From positions 1-37,403 of the forward strand of contig JAPLAO010000160.1 in the NCBI GenBank assembly GCA_026393245.1: a stretch of DNA of 37,403 nt, given 5' to 3'. The position numbers and the translations under genes were made by a program. Shown here piece by piece: positions 20,413-30,682 of this stretch (within the stretch, counting starts at the first letter, position 1; each line of letters begins with the position of its first letter). Source of the DNA: Mycobacterium sp. (GTDB lineage: Bacteria; Actinomycetota; Actinomycetes; Mycobacteriales; Mycobacteriaceae). Below the pieces are notes generated by a model that was given only the letters and a program-made list of their open reading frames with translations, was not told the origin of the DNA and did no database searches.

Positions 20413-20428
20413 CCGATCAGCTGATCGG
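20413..20428. promoter_or_regulatory. Perfect 16-bp palindrome CCGATCAGCTGATCGG at maf stop / sseA promoter
   Basis: Sequence equals its own reverse complement; contains the maf TGA and abuts a TAGGCT -10-like hexamer for sseA. Confidence 0.6.
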
Positions 20429-21058
20429 GTTGGCTGCCCAGAGGTCGCCGATCGACAGGCCGACCGATTCCAGTAGCCGCCGGGTCACGGCCAGGCCGAG
20501 ACCCACCACGTTGGACGGATCGCCCTCGACACCATCGACGAACCAGCCGCCCAGTCCGTCGATGGTGAAGGCGCCCGCCACATTCAGTGGTTCGCCGCTG
20601 GCGATGTAGGCGGCCAGTTCGGCCTCGGTGGGAATGCCGAACCGCACAGTAGTCACCTCCGCGGCGGTTTCGGTCGCGGCGATGCGCGCGTCGAGTATGC
20701 GGACTACGCAGTGTCCGGTGAAGAGTTGTCCGGCCCGGCCGGCCATCGAATTCCATTGGCGCCGAGCCTGTTCCGGAGTTCTGGGCTTGCCGCGGAGTTC
20801 GCCGTCGACGTAGAGCATCGAGTCGCAACCGATCACCACACAGTCGGCGGCCACGCGCGCATCCAACTCGCGGGCCACCGCGTCGGCTTTCGCACGGGCC
20901 AGCGTGGTGACGACCGCGGCCGGATCCGGGTCGGCACCGAGGGCGGCGATTGCGGCGTCCTCATCGACGCCGGACACAGCGACCAGGGGGTCGATCCCGG
21001 CGCTGCGCAGCACGCGGAGCCGGCCGGTTGAGGCTGAACCAAGCACGATGCGGGTCAT
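20417..21058 (-). CDS. maf: Maf-like nucleotide pyrophosphatase
   Basis: [66 protein letters not shown]. Confidence 0.95.
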   Translation of the reverse strand: MTRIVLGSASTGRLRVLRSAGIDPLVAVSGVDEDAAIAALGADPDPAAVVTTLARAKADAVARELDARVAADCVVIGCDSMLYVDGELRGKPRTPEQARRQWNSMAGRAGQLFTGHCVVRILDARIAATETAAEVTTVRFGIPTEAELAAYIASGEPLNVAGAFTIDGLGGWFVDGVEGDPSNVVGLGLAVTRRLLESVGLSIGDLWAANPIS

Positions 21059-21062
21059 GGCG

Positions 21063-21149
21063 TCATCTACTGCCCCGGGCGTACGGCCCGATCATCTACT
21101 GCCCCGGGCGTACAGCCCGATCATCGGCTGCCCCGGGCGTACAGCCCGA
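21063..21149. repeat. Three tandem copies of a 29-bp hairpin-containing repeat between accE5 and maf
   Basis: Units 21063-21091, 21092-21120, 21121-21149: TCATCTACTGCCCCGGGCGTACAGCCCGA with 1-3 substitutions. Partial fourth start (TCATCTAC) at 21150 is the accE5 stop end. Confidence 0.95.
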
Positions 21150-21392
21150 TCATCTACGGACGTGGGTCCGCTCGAGCAGGGTAATGCGCTGCCAACTGGT
21201 CATCGGGTAGCGAAGTTTGTCGACCGGATGGCCCCAGAGGTTGATTTCGGCCGGGCCGGTATCGGCCGGTGCGCCGCTCAGACCGGCCAGAACTGTGACC
21301 ACCGCTGCGATCTCGGCGTCGGTGGGATTGCCCTTGAGGATGCGAATCTCGCTCACAGGTGTCTGATCGTTCGCCTCACTCGTTCGGCTCAC
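21150..21392 (-). CDS. accE5: Acyl-CoA carboxylase epsilon subunit
   Basis: 80 aa; [23 protein letters not shown]; immediately downstream of accD5 with ATGA overlap. Confidence 0.92.
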   Translation of the reverse strand: MSRTSEANDQTPVSEIRILKGNPTDAEIAAVVTVLAGLSGAPADTGPAEINLWGHPVDKLRYPMTSWQRITLLERTHVRR

Positions 21393-22999
21393 AGGGGAAT
21401 ATTCCCGTGCTTCTTGGGCGGGACCTGAACCAGTTTGCGTTCCAGCAGGCGCAGCGAAGTGGCGATGTAGCCGCGGGTGTGCGAGGGCGGGATGACCGCG
21501 TCCAGGTATCCGCGCTCCGCCGCGATGTACGGATTGACCAGGGTGTCCTCGTAGTCGCGCTGCAACTCCAACCGCAGCGCGTCGACGTCCTGGCCGTCGC
21601 GCGCGGCGTCGGTGAGTTGCTTGCGGTAGACGAAGCCCACCGCGCCGGAGGCGCCCATCACGGCGATCTGCGCGCTGGGCCAGGCGACGTTGACATCGCA
21701 GCCCATGTCCTTGGAGCCCATCACGCAGTAGGCACCCCCGTAGGCCTTGCGGGTGATGACGGTGATCTTGGCGACGGTGGCCTCACCGTAGGCGTACAGC
21801 AGCTTGGCGCCACGGCGGATGATGCCGCTGTACTCCTGCTCGGTTCCCGGCAGGAAGCCGGGAACGTCCACCAGCATGACGATCGGCACGTTGAAGCAGT
21901 CGCAGGTCCGGATGAACCGCGCGGCCTTCTCCGAGGCGTTGATGTCTAGGCAACCGGCGAATTGCGTCGGCTGGTTAGCCACGATACCCACGGGTCGACC
22001 GTCCACTCTCCCGAAGCCGACGATGATGTTCTGCGCGTAACCGGCCTGCACCTCGAGGAACTCGTCGTCGTCGAGGATCCGGGTGATGACCTCATGCATG
22101 TCGTACGGCTGATTCGGCGAGTCCGGGATCAGGGTGTCCAGTTCGAGGTCCTCGTCGGTGAGGTTGTCCTCGATCGCACCCGGATGCGGCGGCGTTGAAG
22201 TGCGCGGCGGATCGGTGAAGTTGTTGGCCGGCAGGTAGCTCAGCAGTTCGCGGACATAATCGAAGGCATCCTGCTCGCCGGAGGCGACGTAGTGCGCGGT
22301 GCCGGACTTGGCCATATGGGTCTGAGCGCCACCGAGTTCCTCCATGGTGACGTCCTCGCCGGTGACGGTTTTGATGACGTCGGGTCCGGTGATGAACATC
22401 TGGCTGGTCTCGTTGACCATGATGACGAAGTCGGTTAGCGCGGGGGAGTACACGTGTCCGCCGGCCGCCGCACCCATGATCAATGAGATCTGCGGGATCA
22501 CGCCGGAGGCGAGGATGTTGTTCCGGAAGATCCGGCTGTACAGGCCCAGCGACACCACACCCTCCTGGATGCGGGCACCGGCACCGTCGTTGATCCCGAT
22601 CAGAGGACGCCCGGTCTTCAGCGCCAATTCCTGCACCTTGACGATCTTCTCGCCGTAAACCTCGCCGAGGCTGCCGCCGAACACCGTCGCGTCCTGGCTG
22701 AAGATGCATACGTTGCGGCCGTCGATGGTGCCGTAGCCGGTGACCACGCCATCGCCGACCGGCCGGTTGTCCTGCAGGCCGAAGTTGGTGCTGCGGTGGC
22801 GCGCCAGGCCGTCGAGTTCCACGAAGGAACCCTCGTCGAGCAGGGTCAGGATGCGTTCCCGGGCGGTCAGCTTGCCTTTGGCGTGGGTTTTCTCGACCGC
22901 GGCCTCGCCCACCGGATGCAGCGCCTCCTCGGCACGCTTGCGCAGATCGGCCAGTTTTCCGGCAGTCGTATGGATGTCCGGTTCGGTAACGCTCGTCAT
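21389..22999 (-). CDS. accD5: Acyl-CoA carboxylase beta subunit (carboxyltransferase)
   Basis: Start [73 protein letters not shown]. Confidence 0.96.
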   Translation of the reverse strand: MTSVTEPDIHTTAGKLADLRKRAEEALHPVGEAAVEKTHAKGKLTARERILTLLDEGSFVELDGLARHRSTNFGLQDNRPVGDGVVTGYGTIDGRNVCIFSQDATVFGGSLGEVYGEKIVKVQELALKTGRPLIGINDGAGARIQEGVVSLGLYSRIFRNNILASGVIPQISLIMGAAAGGHVYSPALTDFVIMVNETSQMFITGPDVIKTVTGEDVTMEELGGAQTHMAKSGTAHYVASGEQDAFDYVRELLSYLPANNFTDPPRTSTPPHPGAIEDNLTDEDLELDTLIPDSPNQPYDMHEVITRILDDDEFLEVQAGYAQNIIVGFGRVDGRPVGIVANQPTQFAGCLDINASEKAARFIRTCDCFNVPIVMLVDVPGFLPGTEQEYSGIIRRGAKLLYAYGEATVAKITVITRKAYGGAYCVMGSKDMGCDVNVAWPSAQIAVMGASGAVGFVYRKQLTDAARDGQDVDALRLELQRDYEDTLVNPYIAAERGYLDAVIPPSHTRGYIATSLRLLERKLVQVPPKKHGNIPL

Positions 23000-23016
23000 G
23001 GGTGACGATGGTACCC

Positions 23017-23529
23017 ATGGGCTACCCCGACAATGTGCTGGCAACCGACGAGCAGGTGGCGCTGCACCGTCATCCGCACTGGAAGCGCTTGATCGCTCCG
23101 GTCATGGCGCTGTTGGTGGCGACGGCGTTGGCCGCCTTTCTCGCCGCGCTAGTCGCCAGGACCGGCTGGGATGCCAACACCAAGAGGGTGGTGTCGGCGG
23201 TGATTGCGGCGATCTGGCTGGCGTTGGTCGCCTGGCTGACGCTACGGCCGTTCCTCGCCTGGCTGACGACCCACTTCGTGATCACCGACCGGCGGGTGAT
23301 GTACCGCCACGGTGTGCTGACCCGGGCCGGTATCGACATTCCCCTGGCGCGGATCAACAGCGTCGAGTTCCGTCATGGTCTATTCGACCGGATGGTGCGC
23401 ACCGGCACCCTGATCATTGAATCGGCGTCGCAGGATCCGTTGGAGTTTTACGACATTCCGCGGGTAGAGCAGGTGCACTCGCTGCTGTATCACGAAGTCT
23501 TCGACACCTTGGATTCCGACGAGTACTGA
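23017..23529 (+). CDS. PH domain-containing membrane protein (Rv3278c-like)
   Basis: [29 protein letters not shown]; two TM segments then [29 protein letters not shown] bPH2-type domain. Confidence 0.9.
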   Translation: MGYPDNVLATDEQVALHRHPHWKRLIAPVMALLVATALAAFLAALVARTGWDANTKRVVSAVIAAIWLALVAWLTLRPFLAWLTTHFVITDRRVMYRHGVLTRAGIDIPLARINSVEFRHGLFDRMVRTGTLIIESASQDPLEFYDIPRVEQVHSLLYHEVFDTLDSDEY

Positions 23530-23532
23530 CAC

Positions 23533-24132
23533 TCAATGGTTCTCGTGCGCCGATATCCGGTCCTCGATCGCCTCGGTGATACCGCCGGCGGTCAGGGCCG
23601 ATTCCAGCGCATGGTCGGGGTCACCGGCCAACTCATCGGGGAAGACCCAGCGACGCAGCGCCCAGAATCGGAATGCCATCTGCAGCAGATTGCCGATCAG
23701 GTAGGCCGAGACGAAGTCTGCGATGTTCTCCATGGTCAGCGAAACATTCGGCACCCGCAGGCCCAGTACATAGCTCGACACCCACAGTGGCGCCATGCTC
23801 AGCAACACACCCACACCGCTGACCCCGAAGAACAACAGTGCCTCATGGTGGCGTTCTCGGCCGCCGCGGTCGCGGAAACTCCACTCCCGATTGAGGATGT
23901 AGGAGGCGATCACCGCGACGATCCCGGAGATCACCTTGGCCGTCACCGGCTTGGGTTCCAGGATGGTCAATTTGAGGGTGTAGAAGATCACCGAGTCGAT
24001 GATGAATGTCGTGGCTCCGACGATCGCGAACTTGATCAGTTCATGGTGCTGTTCGGCGAAGGGCCGGATCGGCCGGGGCAACCGGGCGATCGTGGCATCA
24101 GCGAAGGACACAGTTAGCGAGTCTACGGACAT
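23533..24132 (-). CDS. GtrA-like polyprenyl-phosphate flippase family protein (Rv3277-like)
   Basis: LIKFAIVGATTFIIDSVIFYTL...ASYILNREWSFRDR...FRFWALRRWVF. Confidence 0.92.
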   Translation of the reverse strand: MSVDSLTVSFADATIARLPRPIRPFAEQHHELIKFAIVGATTFIIDSVIFYTLKLTILEPKPVTAKVISGIVAVIASYILNREWSFRDRGGRERHHEALLFFGVSGVGVLLSMAPLWVSSYVLGLRVPNVSLTMENIADFVSAYLIGNLLQMAFRFWALRRWVFPDELAGDPDHALESALTAGGITEAIEDRISAHENH

Positions 24133-24197
24133 CGCTGCAGGTTGCGTAGCGGTGCTGGTTATCGCTGCGCGTGCTCGGCTATGACACGATATTGGCC

Positions 24198-25388
24198 GTG
24201 CCGAAGGTTGCGATGGTGGGTGGCGGTCAACTGGCCAGAATGACCCATCAGGCCGCGATCGCCCTCGGGCAGAGCCTGCGTGTGCTGGCAGCGGACCCCG
24301 GTGATCCGGCCGCCCAGGTGAGCCCCGACGTCGTCATCGGATCCCACACCGATCTGGATGCGCTACGGCGGGTCGCGGCCGGCGCTGATGCGCTGACCTT
24401 CGACCACGAGCACGTTCCCACCGAACTGCTGGAAGCCCTCGTCGCCGACGGAGTAGCGGTGTTGCCGCCTCCGGGGGCGCTGGTGTTCGCCCAGGACAAG
24501 TTGGCGATGCGCCGTCGGCTCACAGAGTTGGGCGTGCCGGTGCCGCAGTTTGCGGAGGTTCGGACGGTCGACGACGTCGACGCGTTCGCCGCTCGGATCG
24601 ACGCACCGGTGGTGGTCAAGACGGTGCGCGGTGGCTACGACGGCCGCGGGGTGGTGCTGACCACCGATCGCGGACACGCCCGCCAGGTGGTGTCGGGTTA
24701 CCTCGATGCCGGTGTGCCGGTTCTGCTCGAGGAGCGGGTCTCGATGCGGCGGGAGCTTTCGGCATTGGTGGCACGCTCGCCGCTCGGGCAGGGCGCTGCC
24801 TGGCCGGTGGTGGAAACCGTTCAGCGGGAGGGGATTTGCGTCACCGTGTTGGCGCCGGCACCAGATTTGCCCGATCGGCTTGCCGTCGAGGCCGAGGCGC
24901 TGGGGCTACGCATCGCCGCAGAACTGGGTGTGGTCGGGGTGCTTGCCGTCGAGCTTTTCGAGACGACCGACGGCACGTTGATGGTCAACGAGTTGGCCAT
25001 GCGCCCGCACAACTCCGGCCACTGGACCATGAACGGCTCGACCACCAGTCAGTTCGAGCAACATCTGCGGGCGGTGCTGGACTATCCGCTCGGTGACACC
25101 CGGGCGATCGCCCCGGTGACCGTGATGGCCAACGTGCTCGGCGCCGCGGAGGTTCCGTCGATGAGCATGGACGAACGACTGCACCACCTGTTCGGCCGAA
25201 TCCCGGACGCCCAGGTGCACCTCTACGGGAAACAGGAGCGGCCGGGCCGCAAGATCGGTCATGTGAACGTTCTGGGCTCCGATCTCGGATCGGTTCGGGA
25301 GCGTGCGGAGCGGGCGGCACACTGGATATCGCACGCCCGCTGGTCTGATAATTGGGGGACCGACGGAGGGGATGAGCATGGCCGGTAA
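24198..25388 (+). CDS. purK: N5-carboxyaminoimidazole ribonucleotide synthase
   Basis: [27 protein letters not shown]-grasp; [14 protein letters not shown]; followed by purE. Likely GTG start at 24198. Confidence 0.95.
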   Translation: MPKVAMVGGGQLARMTHQAAIALGQSLRVLAADPGDPAAQVSPDVVIGSHTDLDALRRVAAGADALTFDHEHVPTELLEALVADGVAVLPPPGALVFAQDKLAMRRRLTELGVPVPQFAEVRTVDDVDAFAARIDAPVVVKTVRGGYDGRGVVLTTDRGHARQVVSGYLDAGVPVLLEERVSMRRELSALVARSPLGQGAAWPVVETVQREGICVTVLAPAPDLPDRLAVEAEALGLRIAAELGVVGVLAVELFETTDGTLMVNELAMRPHNSGHWTMNGSTTSQFEQHLRAVLDYPLGDTRAIAPVTVMANVLGAAEVPSMSMDERLHHLFGRIPDAQVHLYGKQERPGRKIGHVNVLGSDLGSVRERAERAAHWISHARWSDNWGTDGGDEHGR

Positions 25389-25905
25389 CACCGCGCAGCA
25401 GCAGCAGCAGCCGCGAGTCGGCGTGATCATGGGCAGCGACAGCGACTGGCCGGTGATGGAGGCCGCCGCGACAGCACTGGCCGAATTCGACGTGCCCTTC
25501 GAGGTCGGTGTGGTGTCCGCGCACCGGACACCCGGTCGAATGCTGGACTACGCCCGCAGTGCGGCCGGCCGCGGCATCGAGGTGATCATCGCCGGTGCCG
25601 GCGGCGCGGCGCACCTGCCCGGCATGGTGGCTTCGGCCACGCCCCTGCCGGTGATCGGTGTTCCGGTGCCGCTGGCCACACTCGACGGCCTGGATTCCCT
25701 GCTGTCGATCGTCCAGATGCCGGCTGGCGTGCCGGTGGCTTGCGTGTCGATCGGCGGTGCCCGCAACGCGGGGTTACTGGCGGTGCGGATCCTCGCCTCA
25801 TCCGATCCGGGCCTACGCGCGCGGATGGAGGATTTCCAGACCGGCCTGGAAGCTGAGGTCATGGAGAAGGATCGGGCGCTGAGGGCGCAGTTGCTAGGCG
25901 AGTAA
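25372..25905 (+). CDS. purE: N5-carboxyaminoimidazole ribonucleotide mutase
   Basis: [17 protein letters not shown]...[13 protein letters not shown]...[15 protein letters not shown]; overlaps purK end. Confidence 0.96.
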   Translation: MSMAGNTAQQQQQPRVGVIMGSDSDWPVMEAAATALAEFDVPFEVGVVSAHRTPGRMLDYARSAAGRGIEVIIAGAGGAAHLPGMVASATPLPVIGVPVPLATLDGLDSLLSIVQMPAGVPVACVSIGGARNAGLLAVRILASSDPGLRARMEDFQTGLEAEVMEKDRALRAQLLGE

Positions 25906-25947
25906 GCACACAGGTAAATTAGCTCGGTAAAGCTTGAGGAGGCTGGC

Positions 25948-27105
25948 ATGTCAGGTAACCCGTCGTTCGATGTCTTCAAATTGCCGGACGAGCACGAGGA
26001 GTTGCGGGCCGCCATCCGCGCGCTGGCGGAAAAGGAGATCGAGCCGTACGCCGCCGCGGTCGACGAAGACGCGCGCTTCCCGCAGGAGGCCCTCGACGCC
26101 CTGAACGCGTCGGGCTTCAACGCGATTCACGTGCCCGACGAGTTCGGCGGTCAGGGAGCGGACTCGGTGGCCGCCTGCATTGTCATCGAGGAGGTCGCCC
26201 GGGTCGACGCGTCGGCGTCGCTGATCCCGGCGGTCAACAAACTCGGCACCATGGGTCTGATCCTGCGCGGCTCGGATGATTTGAAGAAGCAGGTGCTGCC
26301 GGATATCGCCAACGGCAAGATGGCCTCCTACGCGCTCTCGGAGCGCGAGGCCGGCAGTGACGCCGCCGCCATGCGGACCCGCGCGAAGGCCGACGGCGAC
26401 TTCTGGATTCTCAACGGTTCCAAGTGCTGGATCACTAACGGCGGCAAGTCCGCCTGGTACACCGTGATGGCGGTGACTGATCCCGACAAGGGCGCCAACG
26501 GTATCTCGGCGTTCATGGTTCACGAGGACGACGAGGGTTTCACCGTCGGGCCCAAGGAGCGCAAGCTGGGCATCAAGGGCTCACCCACCACCGAGCTGTA
26601 CTTCGAGAACTGCCGCGTCCCGGGCGACCGCATCATCGGCGAGCCGGGCACCGGGTTCAAGACCGCGTTGGCCACCCTTGACCACACCCGCCCCACCATC
26701 GGCGCCCAGGCGGTCGGTATCGCCCAGGGCGCAATCGACGCGGCGATCGCCTATACCAAGGACCGCAAGCAGTTTGGCCGCACGGTCGCCGACAACCAGG
26801 GTGTCCAGTTCATGCTCGCCGATATGGCGATGAAGACCGAGGCCGCCCGACTGATGGTGTACTCGGCCGCCGCCCGCGCCGAACGCGGTGAGGCCGATCT
26901 CGGATTCATCTCCGCGGCCTCGAAATGTTTCGCCTCCGATATCGCGATGGAGGTCACCACCGACGCCGTGCAACTGTTCGGCGGGGCCGGCTACACCGTC
27001 GACTACCCGGTCGAGCGAATGATGCGCGACGCCAAGATCACTCAGATCTACGAGGGCACGAATCAGATTCAGCGGGTTGTGATGTCGCGGGCTCTGCTGC
27101 GCTAG
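25948..27105 (+). CDS. fadE25: Acyl-CoA dehydrogenase (FadE25-like)
   Basis: 385 aa; YALSEREAGSDAAAM, ITNGGKSAWYTVMAVT, QLFGGAGYTVDYPVERMMRDAKITQIYEGTNQIQR; conserved location after purEK. Confidence 0.94.
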   Translation: MSGNPSFDVFKLPDEHEELRAAIRALAEKEIEPYAAAVDEDARFPQEALDALNASGFNAIHVPDEFGGQGADSVAACIVIEEVARVDASASLIPAVNKLGTMGLILRGSDDLKKQVLPDIANGKMASYALSEREAGSDAAAMRTRAKADGDFWILNGSKCWITNGGKSAWYTVMAVTDPDKGANGISAFMVHEDDEGFTVGPKERKLGIKGSPTTELYFENCRVPGDRIIGEPGTGFKTALATLDHTRPTIGAQAVGIAQGAIDAAIAYTKDRKQFGRTVADNQGVQFMLADMAMKTEAARLMVYSAAARAERGEADLGFISAASKCFASDIAMEVTTDAVQLFGGAGYTVDYPVERMMRDAKITQIYEGTNQIQRVVMSRALLR

Positions 27106-27920
27106 TCCGGCGACGATGCAGGCCGTAGGTGGGTGATATCGCCCGCGGAGACCTCCACGGTCTGGGTGCCGGTGTCGATGGACAGTTGGCCGCTCTCGCC
27201 CAGATCGGTTGCGACACCGATGATTTCGCGGTCGCCGGGCAACGTTGCGCAGACCCGGGTACCCAGCGTTGAACTCAGGCGACGATAGTCCGCGACCAGG
27301 AGCGTGTCGGATCCGCCGGCTGAGCGCCAGCGGTCGATGCGGACGCTGAGTTCGGCCAGCACGGCACCCAGCAGTACGCTGCGGTCCAGCATCGTCGAAC
27401 CCAACATGAGCAGTGACGTGGCGCGCGGATCGGGTGCCTCATCGGCCGTCAGCGTCACGTTGAGGCCTAGGCCCACCACGATCACCGCATCGGGTGCGGC
27501 GACCTCGGCCAGGATGCCGGCAAGTTTTCCCCCGCCGACAAGAACATCGTTGGGCCACTTCAGTTTTGCGTCCACTCCGGTGGTGGACCGGACAGCATCG
27601 ACCACCGCGATGCCGGTGAGCAGCGGCACCCAACCCCAGGCTGTCGCCGGAACCCCGCTCGCGGCTATGCCCACCGACAGCGCGATCTGCGATCGGGGCG
27701 GAGTCGACCATGCGCGTCCGTTGCGGCCCCGGCCAGCACTCTGATGTTCGGCGATCAGCACCGCGCCGTCGATGTCCTCCCCGGCGGCGTGCCGGGCCAG
27801 CAGATCGGCATTGGTGGACCCGGTTGTTTCCACCACGTCCAGGCGGTGCCACGGAAGGTTCGGGCCGATCAGATTGCGGCGCACCGCAGTGACATCCAGC
27901 CGCGTCCGGGTGCTGCTCAT
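27102..27920 (-). CDS. birA: Biotin--[acetyl-CoA-carboxylase] ligase
   Basis: VVETTGSTNADLLA, AEHQSAGRGRNGRAWSTPP, KLKWPNDVLVGGGKLAGIL, VVGLGLNV. Confidence 0.95.
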   Translation of the reverse strand: MSSTRTRLDVTAVRRNLIGPNLPWHRLDVVETTGSTNADLLARHAAGEDIDGAVLIAEHQSAGRGRNGRAWSTPPRSQIALSVGIAASGVPATAWGWVPLLTGIAVVDAVRSTTGVDAKLKWPNDVLVGGGKLAGILAEVAAPDAVIVVGLGLNVTLTADEAPDPRATSLLMLGSTMLDRSVLLGAVLAELSVRIDRWRSAGGSDTLLVADYRRLSSTLGTRVCATLPGDREIIGVATDLGESGQLSIDTGTQTVEVSAGDITHLRPASSPD

Positions 27921-27965
27921 GGCGGAAAGCCTAGGACCACCATCCGTAGGCTAGGTTGTGGCCTC

Positions 27966-28391
27966 GTGACTACCTCTAATCTCCTGCGCCGCTTCGCCAC
28001 TGTGCTCGGCGCGCTATCCATCGCCGGTTTCGCTCTTCCCGGAGTCGCCTCCGCCGATGACCCCAATGCGGTTCCGCCCGCGCTACTCAACACCCAGTGC
28101 TCGCTGGATCAGCTGATGGCCGCCACCAAGGTGGCCGACCCGATCGCCTACGGCGCGATCGTGGAGAAGTACAGCTCCGAGCCCAAGTGGATCCAGGGTG
28201 GCGTGGTGTACCACTTCAACCTGCTGCTGCAGAAGCCGCCGCAGGAGCGTCAGGCCGAGGTCGACCAGCTGGCCAACGTTTTCCCGGTCTACATGAATCT
28301 ACTCCGCACCCAGGAGCCGACCGCGGACGCGGTCGCGGCCAAGTGCCCGAGCTTCCCGGCGGAGGATCCGTCGGTGTGGAACCTGAGCTAA
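27966..28391 (+). CDS. Secreted hemophore-related / small heme-binding-like protein
   Basis: Signal peptide LLRRFATVLGALSIAGFALPGVASADD; short helical domain with two Cys (TQCSLDQLMAAT...VAAKCPSFP) typical of mycobacterial hemophore-like proteins; GTG start. Confidence 0.72.
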   Translation: MTTSNLLRRFATVLGALSIAGFALPGVASADDPNAVPPALLNTQCSLDQLMAATKVADPIAYGAIVEKYSSEPKWIQGGVVYHFNLLLQKPPQERQAEVDQLANVFPVYMNLLRTQEPTADAVAAKCPSFPAEDPSVWNLS

Positions 28392-29116
28392 CTGGAGTCC
28401 AGCGTCCGGGTGACCTTCTCGGTCGCCCGGCGGCGGTCGAGTAGTGCCGGGTCCGGATTGGCCAGCAGCACCAGCGAGGCGCCTGCGGCGAAAACCGCCA
28501 GCAGGTTGTCGATGATCTCGGCGCCGGTTGACCACGGCTGTGCCGACATGACGCGGTCGGCCGCGGTGAGGCCGACGGTTGCAGCGCGACGCTGTGCCGC
28601 GTCGAGCACCTCGTCGGCCGATCGGCCGTCCAGAGCCGGGCCCGGATGTCGTTCGGGCACAACCTGATCGCCGTGTACTCGGACGGCGGTGGCGTAATCG
28701 GTCACGCCGATCGGCAGGCTCGACGCGGCCTTGCCGAACGGGTCCAGTGACAACACCGCCACCTCACCACCGGCCACGGTCTCGTCGGCTTCGGCAAGAC
28801 GGTCGGCGGTGCACAGTGCGATGTCGGCGTCTCCGGAGCACACCACCTCCGCGCCAATCCACCACGCGCCCAGCAGGACCGCGGCGGTCTGCCAGTGCGC
28901 GGGCAGCAGTATCGACACCCGGGTGCCCGGGCCGGCGCCGAGTTCGTCGCGCAGCAGGTTGGCGGTCTTGGCCGCCCAGTTCGCCAGTGTCACGGCTGAC
29001 AGTTCGATGCGTTCACCGACCGCATCGTCGTAGTACGTGATGCGGGGGCCTTTTGGGTCGGCCGAGAGTATCGGGGTCAGCAGCGCGTCGGTCAGATTGG
29101 TCATCAGTTGACGCAC
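28388..29116 (-). CDS. TIGR03089 family protein (Rv3268-like, adenylating-enzyme-like N-region)
   Basis: MTNLTDALLTPILSADPKGPRITYYDDAVGERIELSAVTLANWAAKTANLL; conserved next to the LCP gene. Confidence 0.85.
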   Translation of the reverse strand: MRQLMTNLTDALLTPILSADPKGPRITYYDDAVGERIELSAVTLANWAAKTANLLRDELGAGPGTRVSILLPAHWQTAAVLLGAWWIGAEVVCSGDADIALCTADRLAEADETVAGGEVAVLSLDPFGKAASSLPIGVTDYATAVRVHGDQVVPERHPGPALDGRSADEVLDAAQRRAATVGLTAADRVMSAQPWSTGAEIIDNLLAVFAAGASLVLLANPDPALLDRRRATEKVTRTLDSS

Positions 29117-30615
29117 TTGGGGTCATTAGACCCCGCGGTGATCACCGGCGACGCCAGTGGCGCGTCAACGGCCGTGGCCGCATCGTCGGCGGATTGCTGG
29201 TCCACCATCGCCGAGGTCGGCAGGGTGCCGTCGAGTCCGGACCCCGGACCGGCGTAGTCGGCGGCAAGTACCACTCGCACGGTTCCGGGAGGAATCGATG
29301 AATCGGCGACGATCGGCAGTCCGCCGAGGTCCCGGGCGACCGCCTGGGCGCCAACGTCATCTGCGGTGGCGGCCTGAACCTGGCTTTCGACCACCTTCGT
29401 CTTGTCGTTGTTCCCGGTGGTGCCGGCGGTGAATCCGACGGCGCTGAGTCGCTCCGAGACAGCGCCCGCCAATCCGTTGATATCGGTGTCGTTGATGACG
29501 TCTGCGGTGGTCTGTTCGGGGGAGTAGGCAACCTTCTCGATCTTGCCCGCCGCCTGGTCCTGCAGCAGTCCGGCCACCCAGTCCTTCACTCCTGCCGGGT
29601 CGACCCGCACCACCGACTGCATTCCGTCATCGCTCCAGCCGTCTTCGGCCAGGACCGGGATGGTGGCGAATGCCACGTTTCCGGCGGCCAACTTCTGCAG
29701 TTGTTTGACGAAATCCATCACATCCCAGCCCGTCGAGATCACCACCGAGCGTTGGATGGCATCCTGCAGACGATTCAGAGTTGTCGGGCTGCTCAGCGTT
29801 CGACCCGAAATCACCTGGTGGGCAAGCGAAGCCATCACCACCTGCTGACGTACCACCCGGTCGAGATCCCCGCGCGGCAGGTCGTGACGTTGCCGGACGA
29901 AGCTGAGCGCCTGCGGGCCGTCGAGCCGCTGCCAGCCGGCCGGGAAGTCGGCACCCGAAAGTGGTTCGTAGACAGGGTCTTTGAGGCATACCTCGACGCC
30001 GCCGAGGGCGTCGGTGATCAGTGAGAAGCCCAGCAGTCCGATCTCGGCATAACGGTCGACGGTGACACCGGTGAGGTCGGCGACGGTCTTGATCAGGGCG
30101 TTGCGGCCCGCCTCGACCGCACGGGGTTCGGCTTCGGTCGGATCCATGCCCTGGTTCTCGACGAGTTCCTTCATCCGGTCCAGCTTGACCTCTCCGTACA
30201 CCCCGTTGATCTTCGTTTTGCCCAGCCCCGGCGCCTCCACATAGGAGTCGCGCGGAATCGAGATCGCCGTCGCGGAGCGGCCGTTGTCCGGGATCCGGAT
30301 CAGGATGATGGTGTCGGTGTTGGTCGCGACGTCATCGCCGGCGTGCAGCTGGGCGAGTTCGTCTCCTGAGAGTGGATTGCCGTGGGCGTCGGTGCGGCTG
30401 TCCATGCCGACCAACATGATGTCGAGTGCGCCGTCCCTGCTGCCGCCACCGCCCAGGATGCCGGTGGCGAAGTGGAAGATGCCGCTTTCGAACGATCGGA
30501 CCGAACCCCAGGCGACACCGGTGCTGACCATGATCAGCACGGCCAGCAGTGCGGCCACCGTGCGCCCCATCGGGCGCCCACGCGTCACTACCGTCACTTC
30601 CGTCTCAGCTGGCAC
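29104..30615 (-). CDS. LCP (LytR-CpsA-Psr) family protein with C-terminal LytR_C domain (Rv3267-like)
   Basis: N-terminal TM; ALDIMLVGMDSRTD, ISIPRDSYVEAPGLGKTKINGVYGE, LSFVRQRHDLPRGDLDRVVRQQ. Confidence 0.94.
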   Translation of the reverse strand: MPAETEVTVVTRGRPMGRTVAALLAVLIMVSTGVAWGSVRSFESGIFHFATGILGGGGSRDGALDIMLVGMDSRTDAHGNPLSGDELAQLHAGDDVATNTDTIILIRIPDNGRSATAISIPRDSYVEAPGLGKTKINGVYGEVKLDRMKELVENQGMDPTEAEPRAVEAGRNALIKTVADLTGVTVDRYAEIGLLGFSLITDALGGVEVCLKDPVYEPLSGADFPAGWQRLDGPQALSFVRQRHDLPRGDLDRVVRQQVVMASLAHQVISGRTLSSPTTLNRLQDAIQRSVVISTGWDVMDFVKQLQKLAAGNVAFATIPVLAEDGWSDDGMQSVVRVDPAGVKDWVAGLLQDQAAGKIEKVAYSPEQTTADVINDTDINGLAGAVSERLSAVGFTAGTTGNNDKTKVVESQVQAATADDVGAQAVARDLGGLPIVADSSIPPGTVRVVLAADYAGPGSGLDGTLPTSAMVDQQSADDAATAVDAPLASPVITAGSNDPKCVN

Positions 30616-30682
30616 CTGCCCAGGCTACTGGCGATAGGGCCGCTTACCCGGTAGCTGAAACCGGCGTGCCAGACTCCTAGGC

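Noticed and set aside
20400-20828. Long N-terminal extension of the SseA ORF
   Set aside because: Arg/Gly-rich translation within the maf coding region; the rhodanese begins at GTG 20399.
21063-21149. CRISPR-like array
   Set aside because: Units are directly contiguous with no unique spacers and only three copies; better described as a tandem repeat.
25393-25412. CAG triplet run in purE (poly-Gln)
   Set aside because: Five glutamines in a variable N-terminal tail of PurE; too short to argue for a functional or hypermutable repeat.
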